This document shows, one piece after another, positions 36,067 to 45,867 of a stretch of 64,000 nt of DNA (the stretch's first letter is position 1; every line of letters begins with the position of its first letter). A program made the translations under genes and the position numbers. The stretch comes from Gemmobacter serpentinus (GTDB lineage Bacteria > Pseudomonadota > Alphaproteobacteria > Rhodobacterales > Rhodobacteraceae), in the NCBI RefSeq assembly GCF_008973825.1, contig NZ_WCHR01000016.1, positions 186,001-250,000 of the forward strand, given 5' to 3'. The notes beneath the pieces were generated by a model that did not search any database, had not been told where the DNA came from, and was given only the letters and a program-made list of their open reading frames with translations.

Positions 36067-39000
36067 ATGCTCGAAGATTCCGAGATTTTATCGATCTTTG
36101 GCGATCTGCTGCGCGCACCGGCGCATGAAATCGGGCCGGCCATCGAACGGGCGCTGGCGCGGGCCTCCGCTCAGGTGGGCAGCGCAAGGTGCTGGCTATT
36201 TTGCATTTCGACACCCGAGAACCAGACGACATTGCAGGCCAGCCATGGCGACGGCGCGGCCATGGCCATGTCGGGCGATTGCCGAACATTGGTCCTGCCG
36301 TGGATAGACGAGTTGGAGGCGTGCCGCCCGGTGAGCCTGCCCGACACCGCTGCGCTGCCGACCGATCTTGAGGCGCGGGCGCAGTTGCTGGCGGCGGGCA
36401 TTGCGCAATGCACCTTGTTGCCGGTGATGCAGGAAGGCCGTCTGCGCGGGGTTCTGCTGGTCGAGGCGGCAGACCTGTCCGGCCGCTGCACCTCGGGCGT
36501 GTTGCAACTGATGGCGCTGACGCTGATGCTGCTGGAGCGTAGCGCGCGCGAGACCCAGCAGACCGAGGCGATCCATCGCCTGACCGCGATCCTGGATGCC
36601 ATGCCCGAGCTGATGTTCGAGGTCGATGCTGACGCGTGCTATACCGGCTTTTATGCCGGCCCGCCGCATCTGATGGCGCGGCCGCCCGAGGAAATGAAGG
36701 GCAAGACACTGGCCGAAGTGCTGCCCGAGCCGGTGCAGGCGATTGCGACGAAAGCCCTGCATACGGTTTTGGAACAGGGCCGGGTGCAGAATGTCATCTA
36801 TTCGATGAAGCTGCCAACGGGCGATTTCACCTTTGAGCTGAGCGGGTCGCGCAAGGATGCGACCACGCCTGAGGGCAAGCCGAGCGCGATCTTTATCGTG
36901 CGCGACATCTCGCGCCGCCGGGCCCTGCAATCCGAAATGCTGCGTCTGCGCCGGGTCGTGCAATCCATGGGCAACCTTGCGATTTTCACGGATATCGAAG
37001 GCCGTGTGCAATGGGTCAATGCCGCGTTTGAACGGCGCAGCGGCTGGAGCAATGAAGAGATCCGGGGCCGTGACTTCAAATCGCTGGTGCGCTGCGATGA
37101 CAGCGATCAGGGCGCGGCGGATGGGTTGGAGACGGCGTTGGAGGAGCAACGCGCCTTCACAGGCCAGACCATCAACCAGGATCGCTATGGCAACCGTTAC
37201 TGGATTGATTTCAACGTTCTGCCGTTGACCGGCGAAAACGGTCAGGTCGAGGGATGGGTCTCGATCGAGACCGATGTGACCCATATCAAGATGCAGGAAG
37301 CCGCGACCGAAGCGATGGCGCGCCGGGCCGAAGCCTCTTATCGCCAACTGGAAAGCGCGCTCAACGCGTTGCCTGATGCGGCGGTGGTGTTTGACGGCGA
37401 CGAACAGCTGGTGCTGTGCAACCCCGCCTTCCGCAAGCAATTCCCGGAGCTTGCCAAGGGGATCGAGCCGGGCATCACCCTGCGTGAGCTGTTCCGGCGG
37501 GGCGCATCGGAGGGGTTCTTCAACTCGCCCAAGGACGACAGCGAGCTGGAGGAATGGCTGGATGAGCAATTGGCGGCCTATCGCCAACCCTATTACGCCG
37601 ATGAGGTGCAACTGCGTGACGGACGTTGGCTGCGCCGGGTGCACAGCCGCACCTCGGATGGCAGCCTGATCGGCATCGGCATCGATGTGACCGCGCGCCG
37701 CCGCCAGATCGAGGCGCTGGATTCGATGAACCAGGAACTGGTCTCGGTTCTGAAAGAGCGCGACGAGGCGCGGCGACGGCTGGTCTCGATCATGAACGGC
37801 GCGCAGGTCGGCACATGGGAGCTGGATGTGCGCAAGGGCCAGATGACCACCGGCGGCCATTGGGCGCAGATCCTTGGCCGCGGCGACGAGCTGCCGCGCA
37901 GCTTCCCGCTTGCCACCCTGATCGACCTGATCCACCCGGATGATCGCGATGTTTTCGAGCAGCGGAATGTCTATCTGCCGGGCTTTGGGTCCGGCGTGTT
38001 CGAATTCGAAATGCGTCTGCTGCACAAGAAGGGGCATTGGGTCTGGGTCATGTCGCGGGGGCAGGTCCTGCAACGTGATGTCGATGGCAATCCCGAACAT
38101 ATGGTCGGCGTGCATCTGGATATCAGTGAGCGCAAACGGCTGGAGCGCGAGGTTGACGCCAGCCAGGCGCAGTTGCGCAGCGCGATGGAAAGCAGCGTGG
38201 CGGCGATCTCGCTTTATGACGAGAACGGCATTCTGATCTATTGCAACACCGAGGCGCGGCGGATCCTCAATCTGGAACCGGGGATGCGCAACGGCAATCG
38301 CGACGGCGAAGCCCCATGGCGGCTGGAACATGTCGACGGTCGACGGCTGGCCAGTCACGAATATCCGTTCGAGCTGGTCGGTAAGGCCGGGGGGCCGGTG
38401 CGCGATGTGAAATATGCAGTGCGCTGGCCGGATGGCACGCGGCGGGTGTTGACGGGCAATGTCTCTCCGGTGGATGGCGGGGATGGGCACCGCAATGTGG
38501 TGATCTCGTTCTGGGACATCACCGAACAGATCGCGGTGACGGAGACGCTGGAAAAGGCGCTGCTGCACGCAGAGGAAATGAGCCGGGCAAAATCCACCTT
38601 CCTTGCCAATATGAGCCACGAGATCCGCACGCCGCTGAATGGCGTTCTGGGGTTGGCCGAGGTGCTGGATATGCAGATCACCGATCCGGGGCAGCGCAAG
38701 ATGATCGCCTCGATCCGTCAATCCGGGGCGACGCTGCTGGCGGTGCTGAACTCCATTCTCGACATGTCGAAGATCGAGGCGGGCAAGATGGAACTGGAAC
38801 ATGCCCCGATCGTGCTGGGCGAGATCATCTCGCAGCTTGCGGCAACCTATGCGGTGCAGGCCGAGGAAAAGGGTCTGGAGTTCGAGGTGTTCAGCTCGTC
38901 GGGCTGCGACGTGCCGCGCATGGGCGATGGTCATCGCATCCGGCAGATCCTGCACAACCTGCTGAGCAATGCGATGAAGTTCACCGAACAGGGCGAGGTG

Positions 39001-39789
39001 CGGCTGAATGTGTCGTGTCGCGTTGGTAAGCCCGTGGTGGTGCGGGTGTCCGATACCGGCGTCGGAATGACCGAGGAACAGGCCGCGCGCGCCTTCGACA
39101 GTTTCGAACAGGCAGAGGTCGGCACGACGCGGCGTTTTGGCGGCACCGGCCTTGGCCTTTCGATCGTGCGGGAGCTGGCACAGAAGATGGGTGGCAGCGT
39201 CAGCATCGAATCGGCGCAGGGGCGTGGCACCTCGGTCAGCGTGACCTTGCCGCTGGCGATGGTGGATGGATCCGCGCCGGTGATCGCGCCGACGAAAGCC
39301 GTGCCCGAGGCCGCGCCGGCGCGCAGCCTGGCCGCGCCGCAGCCCGCGCCCGCGGAGCGCGTGGTTCCGCCCTCCACCGGATCTTCGCTGCATGTGCTGG
39401 GCGTCGATGACAATGCCACCAACCGCGAAGTCTTGTCGGGCATGTTGTCGCAGCTTGGGGTTTCGCTGGATCTGGCCGAGGACGGGCGTCGCGCGCTGGA
39501 CAAATGGGAAGAGGCCCATGCTGCAGGGCAGCATTACGACGTGATCCTGTTGGATCTGACCATGCCGGTGATGGACGGCCGCACCGCGCTGGAACTGATC
39601 CGCCAGATCGAGAAAGCGCGAGGATTGCGGCGAACCCGTGTTGTTGCGGTGACGGGCGAGATCTTTGCCAGCGATGGTGCCGAACTGTTGAAGCTGGATT
39701 TTGACGGCTACCTGCTCAAGCCCTACAGCCTGCGCGATCTTCAGAAAACATTGGGTGTTGCCGCCAAGCTTCCCTTAGGGAAGGAATGA
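36067..39789 (+). CDS. Soluble hybrid sensor histidine kinase with GAF and five PAS domains
   Basis: A 1240-residue kinase with no membrane segment. In order: GAF-like sensor about 15-165; PAS domains about 175-290, 300-415, 425-560, 575-700 and 705-830; HisKA with His851 in FLANMSHEIRTPLNGV; HATPase with LLSNAMKF, DTGVGM and GGTGLGLSIV; an Ala/Pro-rich linker; and a receiver with Asp1163 in LLDLTMPVMDG. Several PAS units end in DISERK-type motifs, so cytosolic ligands or redox cues are likely inputs. An ATG 21 codons upstream is in frame, but AGAGGG supports MLEDSEIL. It lies downstream of the receiver-Hpt pair, which it presumably feeds. Confidence 0.92.
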   Translation: MLEDSEILSIFGDLLRAPAHEIGPAIERALARASAQVGSARCWLFCISTPENQTTLQASHGDGAAMAMSGDCRTLVLPWIDELEACRPVSLPDTAALPTDLEARAQLLAAGIAQCTLLPVMQEGRLRGVLLVEAADLSGRCTSGVLQLMALTLMLLERSARETQQTEAIHRLTAILDAMPELMFEVDADACYTGFYAGPPHLMARPPEEMKGKTLAEVLPEPVQAIATKALHTVLEQGRVQNVIYSMKLPTGDFTFELSGSRKDATTPEGKPSAIFIVRDISRRRALQSEMLRLRRVVQSMGNLAIFTDIEGRVQWVNAAFERRSGWSNEEIRGRDFKSLVRCDDSDQGAADGLETALEEQRAFTGQTINQDRYGNRYWIDFNVLPLTGENGQVEGWVSIETDVTHIKMQEAATEAMARRAEASYRQLESALNALPDAAVVFDGDEQLVLCNPAFRKQFPELAKGIEPGITLRELFRRGASEGFFNSPKDDSELEEWLDEQLAAYRQPYYADEVQLRDGRWLRRVHSRTSDGSLIGIGIDVTARRRQIEALDSMNQELVSVLKERDEARRRLVSIMNGAQVGTWELDVRKGQMTTGGHWAQILGRGDELPRSFPLATLIDLIHPDDRDVFEQRNVYLPGFGSGVFEFEMRLLHKKGHWVWVMSRGQVLQRDVDGNPEHMVGVHLDISERKRLEREVDASQAQLRSAMESSVAAISLYDENGILIYCNTEARRILNLEPGMRNGNRDGEAPWRLEHVDGRRLASHEYPFELVGKAGGPVRDVKYAVRWPDGTRRVLTGNVSPVDGGDGHRNVVISFWDITEQIAVTETLEKALLHAEEMSRAKSTFLANMSHEIRTPLNGVLGLAEVLDMQITDPGQRKMIASIRQSGATLLAVLNSILDMSKIEAGKMELEHAPIVLGEIISQLAATYAVQAEEKGLEFEVFSSSGCDVPRMGDGHRIRQILHNLLSNAMKFTEQGEVRLNVSCRVGKPVVVRVSDTGVGMTEEQAARAFDSFEQAEVGTTRRFGGTGLGLSIVRELAQKMGGSVSIESAQGRGTSVSVTLPLAMVDGSAPVIAPTKAVPEAAPARSLAAPQPAPAERVVPPSTGSSLHVLGVDDNATNREVLSGMLSQLGVSLDLAEDGRRALDKWEEAHAAGQHYDVILLDLTMPVMDGRTALELIRQIEKARGLRRTRVVAVTGEIFASDGAELLKLDFDGYLLKPYSLRDLQKTLGVAAKLPLGKE

Positions 39790-39914
39790 GGCGCGGTGAC
39801 TTAGAATTTCTCTGACATATGCCAAGTTTATGCCATAGTGATCGCAGATTGTACGCATAAAACGACGTTAACGTTTCTGGTTGTTGTCCGGGTTTGGGTG
39901 GGTAGGTTTCGGCA

Positions 39915-40313
39915 ATGCAGCGTAAAGTTCTTTTGGCAGAAGATGATGAGATCAGTCAGCAGATCTATGCCAGCCTGCTGCAAGAGGCAGTTGGCGTGGA
40001 TCTGACGGTGGTGGGCGATGGGCGGGCAGCGCTGGAAGAGGTGCTGACAAATCCGTTTGATCTTCTCATCCTGGATCAGAATCTTCCGGTTGTGACGGGG
40101 GACAGGATTGTCCGGCATCTGCGTGCCAGCCGCACGCGGAATTCAGAGACGCCGATCTTGCGGCTGAGTGCGGCCATCTCCGCACCGGGCAGCCGGACAT
40201 CGGCCTTCGGGCTGGAGACATTGCTTCCCAAGCCGATCTCGGGTGAGGTGTTTGTCGCGACCGTCCGCAAATTGCTGGGTGGTGCGGTGCCGCCGATGGC
40301 ACCGGGTGCCTGA
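39915..40313 (+). CDS. Single-domain response regulator
   Basis: A 132-residue receiver without an output domain: acidic pocket in LAEDDEIS, phosphoacceptor Asp54 in LLILDQNLP, Ser in LRLSAA and Lys in LLPKPIS. All five conserved receiver positions are present, so it should be phosphorylated. It stands alone between two hybrid kinase genes. Likely roles are a diffusible phosphate carrier, a phosphate sink, or a CheY-like protein that binds a target. Confidence 0.88.
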   Translation: MQRKVLLAEDDEISQQIYASLLQEAVGVDLTVVGDGRAALEEVLTNPFDLLILDQNLPVVTGDRIVRHLRASRTRNSETPILRLSAAISAPGSRTSAFGLETLLPKPISGEVFVATVRKLLGGAVPPMAPGA

Positions 40314-40546
40314 CAGGGCGTGGGGGCTTCGATGCAGGCCGGACCTGGATCCGCGCATCGAAAGCAGAGATGGCGGTCCTGCAGGGTGGGACAGTCGGCA
40401 CAACAGGTTTTGTAACGTGGCCCGGTTTGGGCCGCATCGCGAAGGACATTCCCGCATATCAGAGGGGCCGGAATTTTGACCGGCAGGCCGTGCCAGACTT
40501 GCGCGGCCACCGTCTGTGAGCGGGTTTTCCGGGCAAGGAGGATAGA

Positions 40547-43294
40547 ATGGGCACGCACTTCCTGCAGGTGGCACTGGACGCCTTCAGCGCCCTGGCTGCT
40601 GCAAGCCGTGACGAGGCCAACGAGGCGCTGCAAGGCACCGTGACCAAGATTGGCGCGGCGCTTGACCTGTCCTCGGTCAGCCTGTCCTGCAAGCATGAAG
40701 GCAATGCGATGCTGCTGGCCAATTGGCAGGACCAGCGTGACGGCAATGCGGCTGTGACGGCGCGTGAGTTGCCGGTATCGGGGCGGGGGCTGGAGGGCGT
40801 TCTGGTTCTGCAGGGCACCGCATCGGCATTATCCTGTGTAGCTGAACACGAGGCGCTGATTTTGTCGTTGGGATCGGCGCTTGTCGCGCTGGCGCAGCGC
40901 AAGCTTGGCCATGACGCCGAAATCTCGCGCGCGACCGAGATCGAACGGCAGGCACTGGCCGCCGCGCGCCAGCAAATTGTCCGGGTGCTGGGCGCGGTGG
41001 AACAGGGCTTTGCGCTTTACGATGCGCAGAACCGCCTCGCGCTCTATAATCGCCGCTATCAGGAACTTTACCCGGCGCTTGCCCCGATGCTGCGACCGGG
41101 TGTGCCGCAGGAGGAAATCCTGCAACATGGGCTGGCGGTTGGCCAGTTTCCCGATGCTGTCGGCCGCGAGGACCCCTGGCTGGAGCAGATGCGACATGTG
41201 CCTGTTACGGGCACGATCCGACGAGAGACCAGCCTGCCGGATGGCCGGGTGATCCAGATCAGCGTGACGCGCACCGAAATGGGCGAATGGGTGGAAACCC
41301 ATGCCGATATCAGCGAATTGCGCATGGCTGAGCTGCGTCGCCGCAACATCATCGAATCTGCGCGTCTGGCGACCTGGGAATGGGACGTGCGCACCAATGA
41401 AAGCCAGTATAACGAACATTGGGCGCGTATCATCGGTCTGGACTTTGCCGATATGCCGGAAAAACCGACCTATCAGCTTTGGCGCGATCATGTGCATCCC
41501 GATGATCTGGAACGCACCGAGGCACTGTTCGACATTGCCGAGGCACGCGGCGATCACATGATCGAAACCGAATACCGGCTGCGCCATGCCGACGGGCATT
41601 GGGTCTGGATCCTTGATCGCAGCCAGATCCTGCGCCGCGACCCGGAAGGCAAGCCGCTGTTCATGGCCGGGATCGAGATCGACATCAGCGAACGCAAGGC
41701 CCGCGAAGAGGCGCTGGTGGTGGCCAAGGCGGCGCTGGAACAGGCATTGATCGACCGCCAGTCGGCCGAAGATCGCTTTTACGACATTGCAGCGGTGTCA
41801 GAGGCCTGGTTCTGGGAACAAGATGCCGATCTGCGCTATGTCTATCGTTCCCGCACCGAAAGCTGGGCCAGGAACGGGCCCGGCGTCGACGAGATGATCG
41901 GCCTGACCAGCCTGGAATGGATGCGCCGGCACCCCGCGGCCGAGGAAAGCGCGGATTGGGAAGGGCTGAATGCGTTGCAGCGGCGGCGCGAGCCCTTCCA
42001 GGATTTCGTGTTCCGCGCGCCGATGATGGTTCCGGGCGACGAACGCTGGTTCCGCATCAGCGGTGCCCCCAACTTTGACGCTGAGGGCCGCTTCCTTGGC
42101 TATCGCGGTGTCGGTGCCGATGTGACCGAGCTGTATATGGCGCGCCGCAAGGCCGAGGATGCGAACAAGGCCAAATCCGCCTTCCTTGCGAACATGAGCC
42201 ACGAGATCCGCACGCCGCTGAATGGCGTTCTGGGCATGGCCGAGATTCTGGAGGGCATGTTGCAGACGCCCGAGCAGAAGCGGATGATCGGCACGATCCG
42301 CCGTTCCGGCACGCTGCTGTTGACCATTCTGAACGACATCCTCGATATGTCCAAGATCGAGGCCGGCAAGCTGGAAATGGAACAGGTGCCTTTTGATCCG
42401 GTGGAAGTGGCACAGCGCGCCCATGACCTGCATGCCCATGTCGCGGCAGAGAAACATATTGATCTGGATCTGTTGATCGGCAGCAATGCCGGCGGTCATC
42501 GCAGCGGCGATCCGCTGCGCTTCCAGCAGATCCTGAACAATCTTATCAGCAACGCAATCAAGTTCACCCAGGAGGGTGAGGTGACTGTCCGGCTGAGCGG
42601 GCGGGCGGGCAAACCGTTGGTGCTTGAGGTGCAGGATACCGGCATCGGCATGACCCCCGAACAGCTGAGCCGCCTGCATGAAGAGTTCACCCAGGCCGAC
42701 AGCACGATCTCGCGGCGGTTCGGTGGCACCGGCCTTGGCATGGCGATCACCCAGCGTTTGGTGCAAATGATGGGCGGCACGATCGATGCTTCTTCGGTGC
42801 CGGGCGAGGGCACGACCATTCGCGTGACCCTGCCCCTGAACGATGTGGTGGTGCAGGAGGCTGAGGTCGAGGTGTCGACGGGGTCGCAGAAATCCGATCT
42901 GAGCGGGGCGCGCCTGCTGGTGGCGGATGACAATCCGACGAATTGCATGGTGATGCGCCTGATTCTGGAAAGCTGTGGCGCCGAGGTGACCACCGTTGAA
43001 GACGGGCTGGCGGCGGTGAACACCTGGAAGACGCAGGAATTTGACGCGGTGCTGCTGGATATCGCGATGCCGATCATGGATGGCCCGACCGCGCTGGAGG
43101 AGATCCGGCGGCTGGAGGGCAATGATGCGGAACGTAATGTGCCGATCATCGCGGTGACCGCCAATGCGATGCCGCATCAGGTGGCGGATTACATCGCCGC
43201 TGGATTTGACACCTGCATTGCCAAGCCGGTCAATGCCGTGGATTTGTCCGGCGCGATCAAGACGCTGTTGATGTCACCAGTGGTCAGCGACTGA
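40547..43294 (+). CDS. Soluble hybrid sensor histidine kinase with three PAS domains
   Basis: A 915-residue kinase with no membrane segment, behind a very good AAGGAGG site. Residues 1-140 resemble a GAF domain, then come three PAS units (about 145-265, 270-390 and 405-530). HisKA has His552 in FLANMSHEIRTPLNGV, HATPase shows LISNAIKF, DTGIGM and GGTGLGMAI, and the C-terminal receiver has Asp838 in LLDIAMPIMDG. The kinase core is nearly the same as in the upstream hybrid kinase, so one probably arose from the other with different PAS sensors. Confidence 0.92.
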   Translation: MGTHFLQVALDAFSALAAASRDEANEALQGTVTKIGAALDLSSVSLSCKHEGNAMLLANWQDQRDGNAAVTARELPVSGRGLEGVLVLQGTASALSCVAEHEALILSLGSALVALAQRKLGHDAEISRATEIERQALAAARQQIVRVLGAVEQGFALYDAQNRLALYNRRYQELYPALAPMLRPGVPQEEILQHGLAVGQFPDAVGREDPWLEQMRHVPVTGTIRRETSLPDGRVIQISVTRTEMGEWVETHADISELRMAELRRRNIIESARLATWEWDVRTNESQYNEHWARIIGLDFADMPEKPTYQLWRDHVHPDDLERTEALFDIAEARGDHMIETEYRLRHADGHWVWILDRSQILRRDPEGKPLFMAGIEIDISERKAREEALVVAKAALEQALIDRQSAEDRFYDIAAVSEAWFWEQDADLRYVYRSRTESWARNGPGVDEMIGLTSLEWMRRHPAAEESADWEGLNALQRRREPFQDFVFRAPMMVPGDERWFRISGAPNFDAEGRFLGYRGVGADVTELYMARRKAEDANKAKSAFLANMSHEIRTPLNGVLGMAEILEGMLQTPEQKRMIGTIRRSGTLLLTILNDILDMSKIEAGKLEMEQVPFDPVEVAQRAHDLHAHVAAEKHIDLDLLIGSNAGGHRSGDPLRFQQILNNLISNAIKFTQEGEVTVRLSGRAGKPLVLEVQDTGIGMTPEQLSRLHEEFTQADSTISRRFGGTGLGMAITQRLVQMMGGTIDASSVPGEGTTIRVTLPLNDVVVQEAEVEVSTGSQKSDLSGARLLVADDNPTNCMVMRLILESCGAEVTTVEDGLAAVNTWKTQEFDAVLLDIAMPIMDGPTALEEIRRLEGNDAERNVPIIAVTANAMPHQVADYIAAGFDTCIAKPVNAVDLSGAIKTLLMSPVVSD

Positions 43295-43951
43295 GGGGCA
43301 GGGGCGGCCCCAGCCTGCTGTCTGGAAAGCGGCCAGCATGGAGGAAATCCGGTTCGCCGCGCGACTGCGGGGCAGTCCTGCTGCCATTGACGCGGATAGC
43401 GCGGTGACGGCGGTGCCCCCGCACCAAGGTGGCGGGGTGTCGCATGGGGATAATCCGGGCGCGGGAACGGTTGCAGCTGCCAATGGGTTTCATATGGAGC
43501 GCCCGTGGCGGTGGCAATGCGGCTCCCCTCTTGATCGGGATCCGCACAGATGATCGCCGGATGGTCGGAGTGACAGGCCAATATGGCTTGGATGCGCGCG
43601 ATTTCGAAGACTGGCTAACCTGTCGACGCGCCGGGTTTTCGGCGAGCACGGCAAGATTCCAGCCTTTGGGGCGGCTGGGAATGGCACCGCCTGAAGCGAA
43701 GGACGGAACGGCCACTTCCAGGCCGGTCAGCGCGGCAAGACGATCGGTCGGATCGGCGACCGGATCGGCAACCGGCCCGACGAATTAGCCCGACCGCTGT
43801 TCAAGTATCATGTGTTCAAAGATCATGCGGGCCTTCGCCATGTTCGCCGCAAGCCGCACGGTGTCGGCCGGTGCAAGTCCCGACAGGGCACAGGCAGGCA
43901 AGCGGGATCGGCGTCACCGGATGCGACCTCGCAAGGCTTGGGCTGCGGTGA
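43295..43951. other. 657-base stretch without a recognisable intact gene
   Basis: Open frames of 70-140 codons exist on both strands but none has a family motif, ribosome site or consistent neighbour. On the plus strand ELARPLFKYH around 43785 faintly recalls part of MmgE/PrpD proteins, without continuing similarity. With the scars just downstream, degraded coding DNA is a reasonable reading, not a demonstrated one. Confidence 0.5.
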
Positions 43952-44725
43952 TCATGCGCCCCTTGTCTCAAAGGCTTTGCGCAGCGCCTCGCTCTGCCGG
44001 GCAAGAATACCCACATCCGCGCCAACCGCCGTGAAGGTTGTGCCAAGCGTCAGGCAGCGCGTCGCGAACGCGGTGTCGGCGGTCAGGATACCTGCCGGTT
44101 TGCCCGCCGCACGGATGCGCGCAATCGCGTTCTCGACAGCGGCCACAACAGCCGGGTGCCCGAGTTGGCCGTTGTAGCCCATGCTTGCCGCCAGATCTGC
44201 CGGACCGATGAAGATGCCATCCACGCCATCCACCGCCGCGATCTCCTCGATATTGTCGAGAGCCTGCCGGGTCTCGACCTGAACCAGAAGACATAGCTCA
44301 TCTTCAGCGCGCTCCGCATAGCCACAGACGCGGCCAAAGCGCGTGGCGCGGGTCACCGCCGAGACGCCGCGAATGCCCTTGGGGGGATAGCGCATGGCGG
44401 CGACCGCGGCCTTGGCCTCAGTGGCGTCCTGGACATAGGGCACCAGCAAGGTCTGTGCGCCGATATCCAGGAAGCGCTTGATAAGGACCGGGTCATTGCT
44501 GGCAGGCCTGACAATGGCCGAAACCGGATAGGGTGCGACCGCCTGAAGCTGGGGCAGCACGGTCAAGGGATCGCCCGGGCTATGTTCGGTGTCGAACAAC
44601 AGCCAGTCGAAGCCCGAGCCTGCGACTGCCTCGGCGGCATAGGAGCCGGGCAGCGAGCACCAAAGTCCGATCTGGGATCGGCCTTCCATCAGCGCAGCCT
44701 TGAAGTGGTTCCGGGGCATTTCCAT
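43952..44725 (-). CDS. hpaI: HpcH/HpaI family aldolase (4-hydroxy-2-oxoheptanedioate aldolase type)
   Basis: A 257-residue class II pyruvate aldolase, the full family length. Visible motifs are [29 protein letters not shown] with the catalytic-base His, Arg in AIVRPASND, metal ligand Glu in VQVETRQAL and Asp in [12 protein letters not shown]. It splits 2-oxo-4-hydroxy acids into pyruvate and an aldehyde; many such enzymes are promiscuous in sugar-acid breakdown. The upstream gene of its former operon, an hpaH-type hydratase, survives only as a 3' stub, so the aldolase may have lost its promoter. Confidence 0.88.
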   Translation of the reverse strand: MEMPRNHFKAALMEGRSQIGLWCSLPGSYAAEAVAGSGFDWLLFDTEHSPGDPLTVLPQLQAVAPYPVSAIVRPASNDPVLIKRFLDIGAQTLLVPYVQDATEAKAAVAAMRYPPKGIRGVSAVTRATRFGRVCGYAERAEDELCLLVQVETRQALDNIEEIAAVDGVDGIFIGPADLAASMGYNGQLGHPAVVAAVENAIARIRAAGKPAGILTADTAFATRCLTLGTTFTAVGADVGILARQSEALRKAFETRGA

Positions 44726-44747
44726 CGGATATTCCTTTGCGCAATGA

Positions 44748-44900
44748 TCAGACAAATGAGACGCCGATGGTGCCGCAGGGGCCATAATCTGCCTGGATCA
44801 CGTCACCCGCGGTGACGTTGACTGGCCGGGTGAATGAGCCGCCAAGGATGATCTGCCCCTTTTTCAGCCCGGTGCCAACAGCGGCAAGTGTGTTGGCCAG
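44748..44900 (-). pseudogene. hpaH: 3' remnant of an HpaH/MhpD-type hydratase
   Basis: Fifty codons on the minus strand ending in TGA match the C-terminus of 2-oxo-hept-4-ene-1,7-dioate hydratase and 2-keto-4-pentenoate hydratase proteins: LANTLAAVGTGLKKGQ, ILGGSFTRPVNVTAGD and [13 protein letters not shown]. The similarity stops at about base 44900, where plus-strand gntR-type sequence takes over. No start codon remains. In the normal order the hydratase would have preceded the aldolase in one operon, 22 bases apart here. Confidence 0.83.
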
Positions 44901-45324
44901 CCTGCGCGATCAGTTCGAAACCCGGGCGCTGCGCGAGGCGATGCTGCATGGTGACGTGAACTGGGAGGGGCAGGTCATGCGCAGCCTGCACCTGATGAAC
45001 CGGACCGAGCGCGATGCGGCGCGCCCTGAAACGCTTGAAGGGTGGGAGCGGGCGCATCGCGAATTTCATCTGACCCTGCTTGCGGGGGGTGGCAAGCCGA
45101 TCCTGCTGGATTTCTGTTCCTGTCTGCTGAACCTGCACGACCGATACCGTCGCATCTTTCTGCGGCAGAGAGCCGGGGACAGGAATGTGATGATGGAGCA
45201 TAGCGAGATTGCGCAGGCAGCCGTGGCGCGCGACATCGATTATGCCTGTGACCGGCTGAGCGAGCATTTGCGCCGAACGTCAACCAACCTGCGTGACTAT
45301 CTGAAAGAGCAGGGGCTGACCTGA
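44899..45324 (+). pseudogene. 3' remnant of a GntR (FCD) regulator, DNA-binding part missing
   Basis: About 141 codons on the plus strand hold the FCD ligand domain (LRDQFETRALREAMLHGD, RAHREFHLTLLAGGGKP and MMEHSEIAQAAVARD) and end DYLKEQGLT with TGA. The winged-helix N-terminus is absent: upstream of LRDQFET the sequence is the reverse strand of the hydratase stub. The frame stays open leftward by chance, but that part is antisense. It cannot work as a DNA-binding regulator. Confidence 0.82.
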
Positions 45325-45487
45325 CGGCCCGCCCGGAGGAGGGCGGTCGGCAGGGCGATACCTGAAAAGACGAGGGAGGCGGGCCGCGGCCTGATGTCCG
45401 GCCGGATGATTGGCGAGGCGCGGCCCGGCGAGGGGGAATTGACGCGAAACCGGACTTCGCCGTGGTCTTTGCCGCTGGCCAGAGTTT

Positions 45488-45867
45488 GTGCAGGGGACGC
45501 AGGCCATGCCGGGCGTGGCGGTCGGCGGCATGTTGCGGTCCTTGGTCATGGGGAACGCCGGCGTTGCGGTCCGATGGGCAGGCACGCTCTTTGGCGTCGC
45601 GCTGGTTGTCGTGTTTGTCGAATTGATCCGCACACACCCTTCCTGGTGCAGGTCTTCTTCATCTTCTTTGCGCTGCCGCTGGCAGGGGGGGCGGCTTTCC
45701 CTCGGCGTCACGGTGATGATTGCGCTTGGCCCGAATGGCGGTGCCGAAGCGATCAGATCAACCGGGGCGGGGGGTGCCATTCCGCGTGGCCAGATCAAGG
45801 CGGGGCTGTTCCCTCGGGTCAGGCCGAAGCATCCCGCGCGTTGGCCCAAGCCATGCGACACGACTGA
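45488..45867 (+). pseudogene. Degenerate amino-acid ABC permease
   Basis: Reading one frame gives AGTLFGVALVVVFVELIRT, then a +1 shift is needed for TPFLVQVFFIFFALPLAG, and a return to the first frame for RLSLGVTVMIALG and AIPRGQIKAGL. Those pieces, in order, are the HisM/GlnP-type permease core including its EAA loop (GAIPRGQIKAGL). At least two frameshifts around 45635-45690, an eroded N-terminus and damaged loop residues show that it is dead. The matching ATPase and binding-protein genes are not next to it. Confidence 0.75.

Noticed and set aside
36196-39534. 1112-codon open frame on the minus strand
   Set aside because: It lies wholly antisense to the multi-PAS hybrid kinase, whose domains are clear; high GC leaves antisense frames open. 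No family motif in its product.
43429-43788. 119-codon plus-strand frame
   Set aside because: No motif, no ribosome site, low-complexity ending; in a zone of decayed DNA.
43780-43850. ELARPLFKYH as an MmgE/PrpD fragment
   Set aside because: Only about ten residues match, and the sequence after FKYH does not continue the family pattern in any frame. Too weak to annotate.
44812-44898. N-terminal part of the gntR remnant as an open frame with a start codon
   Set aside because: These codons are the reverse complement of clear hydratase C-terminal sequence, so the open frame there is accidental.
45280-45861. 193-codon minus-strand frame
   Set aside because: Antisense to the dead permease and gntR remnant; no motif.
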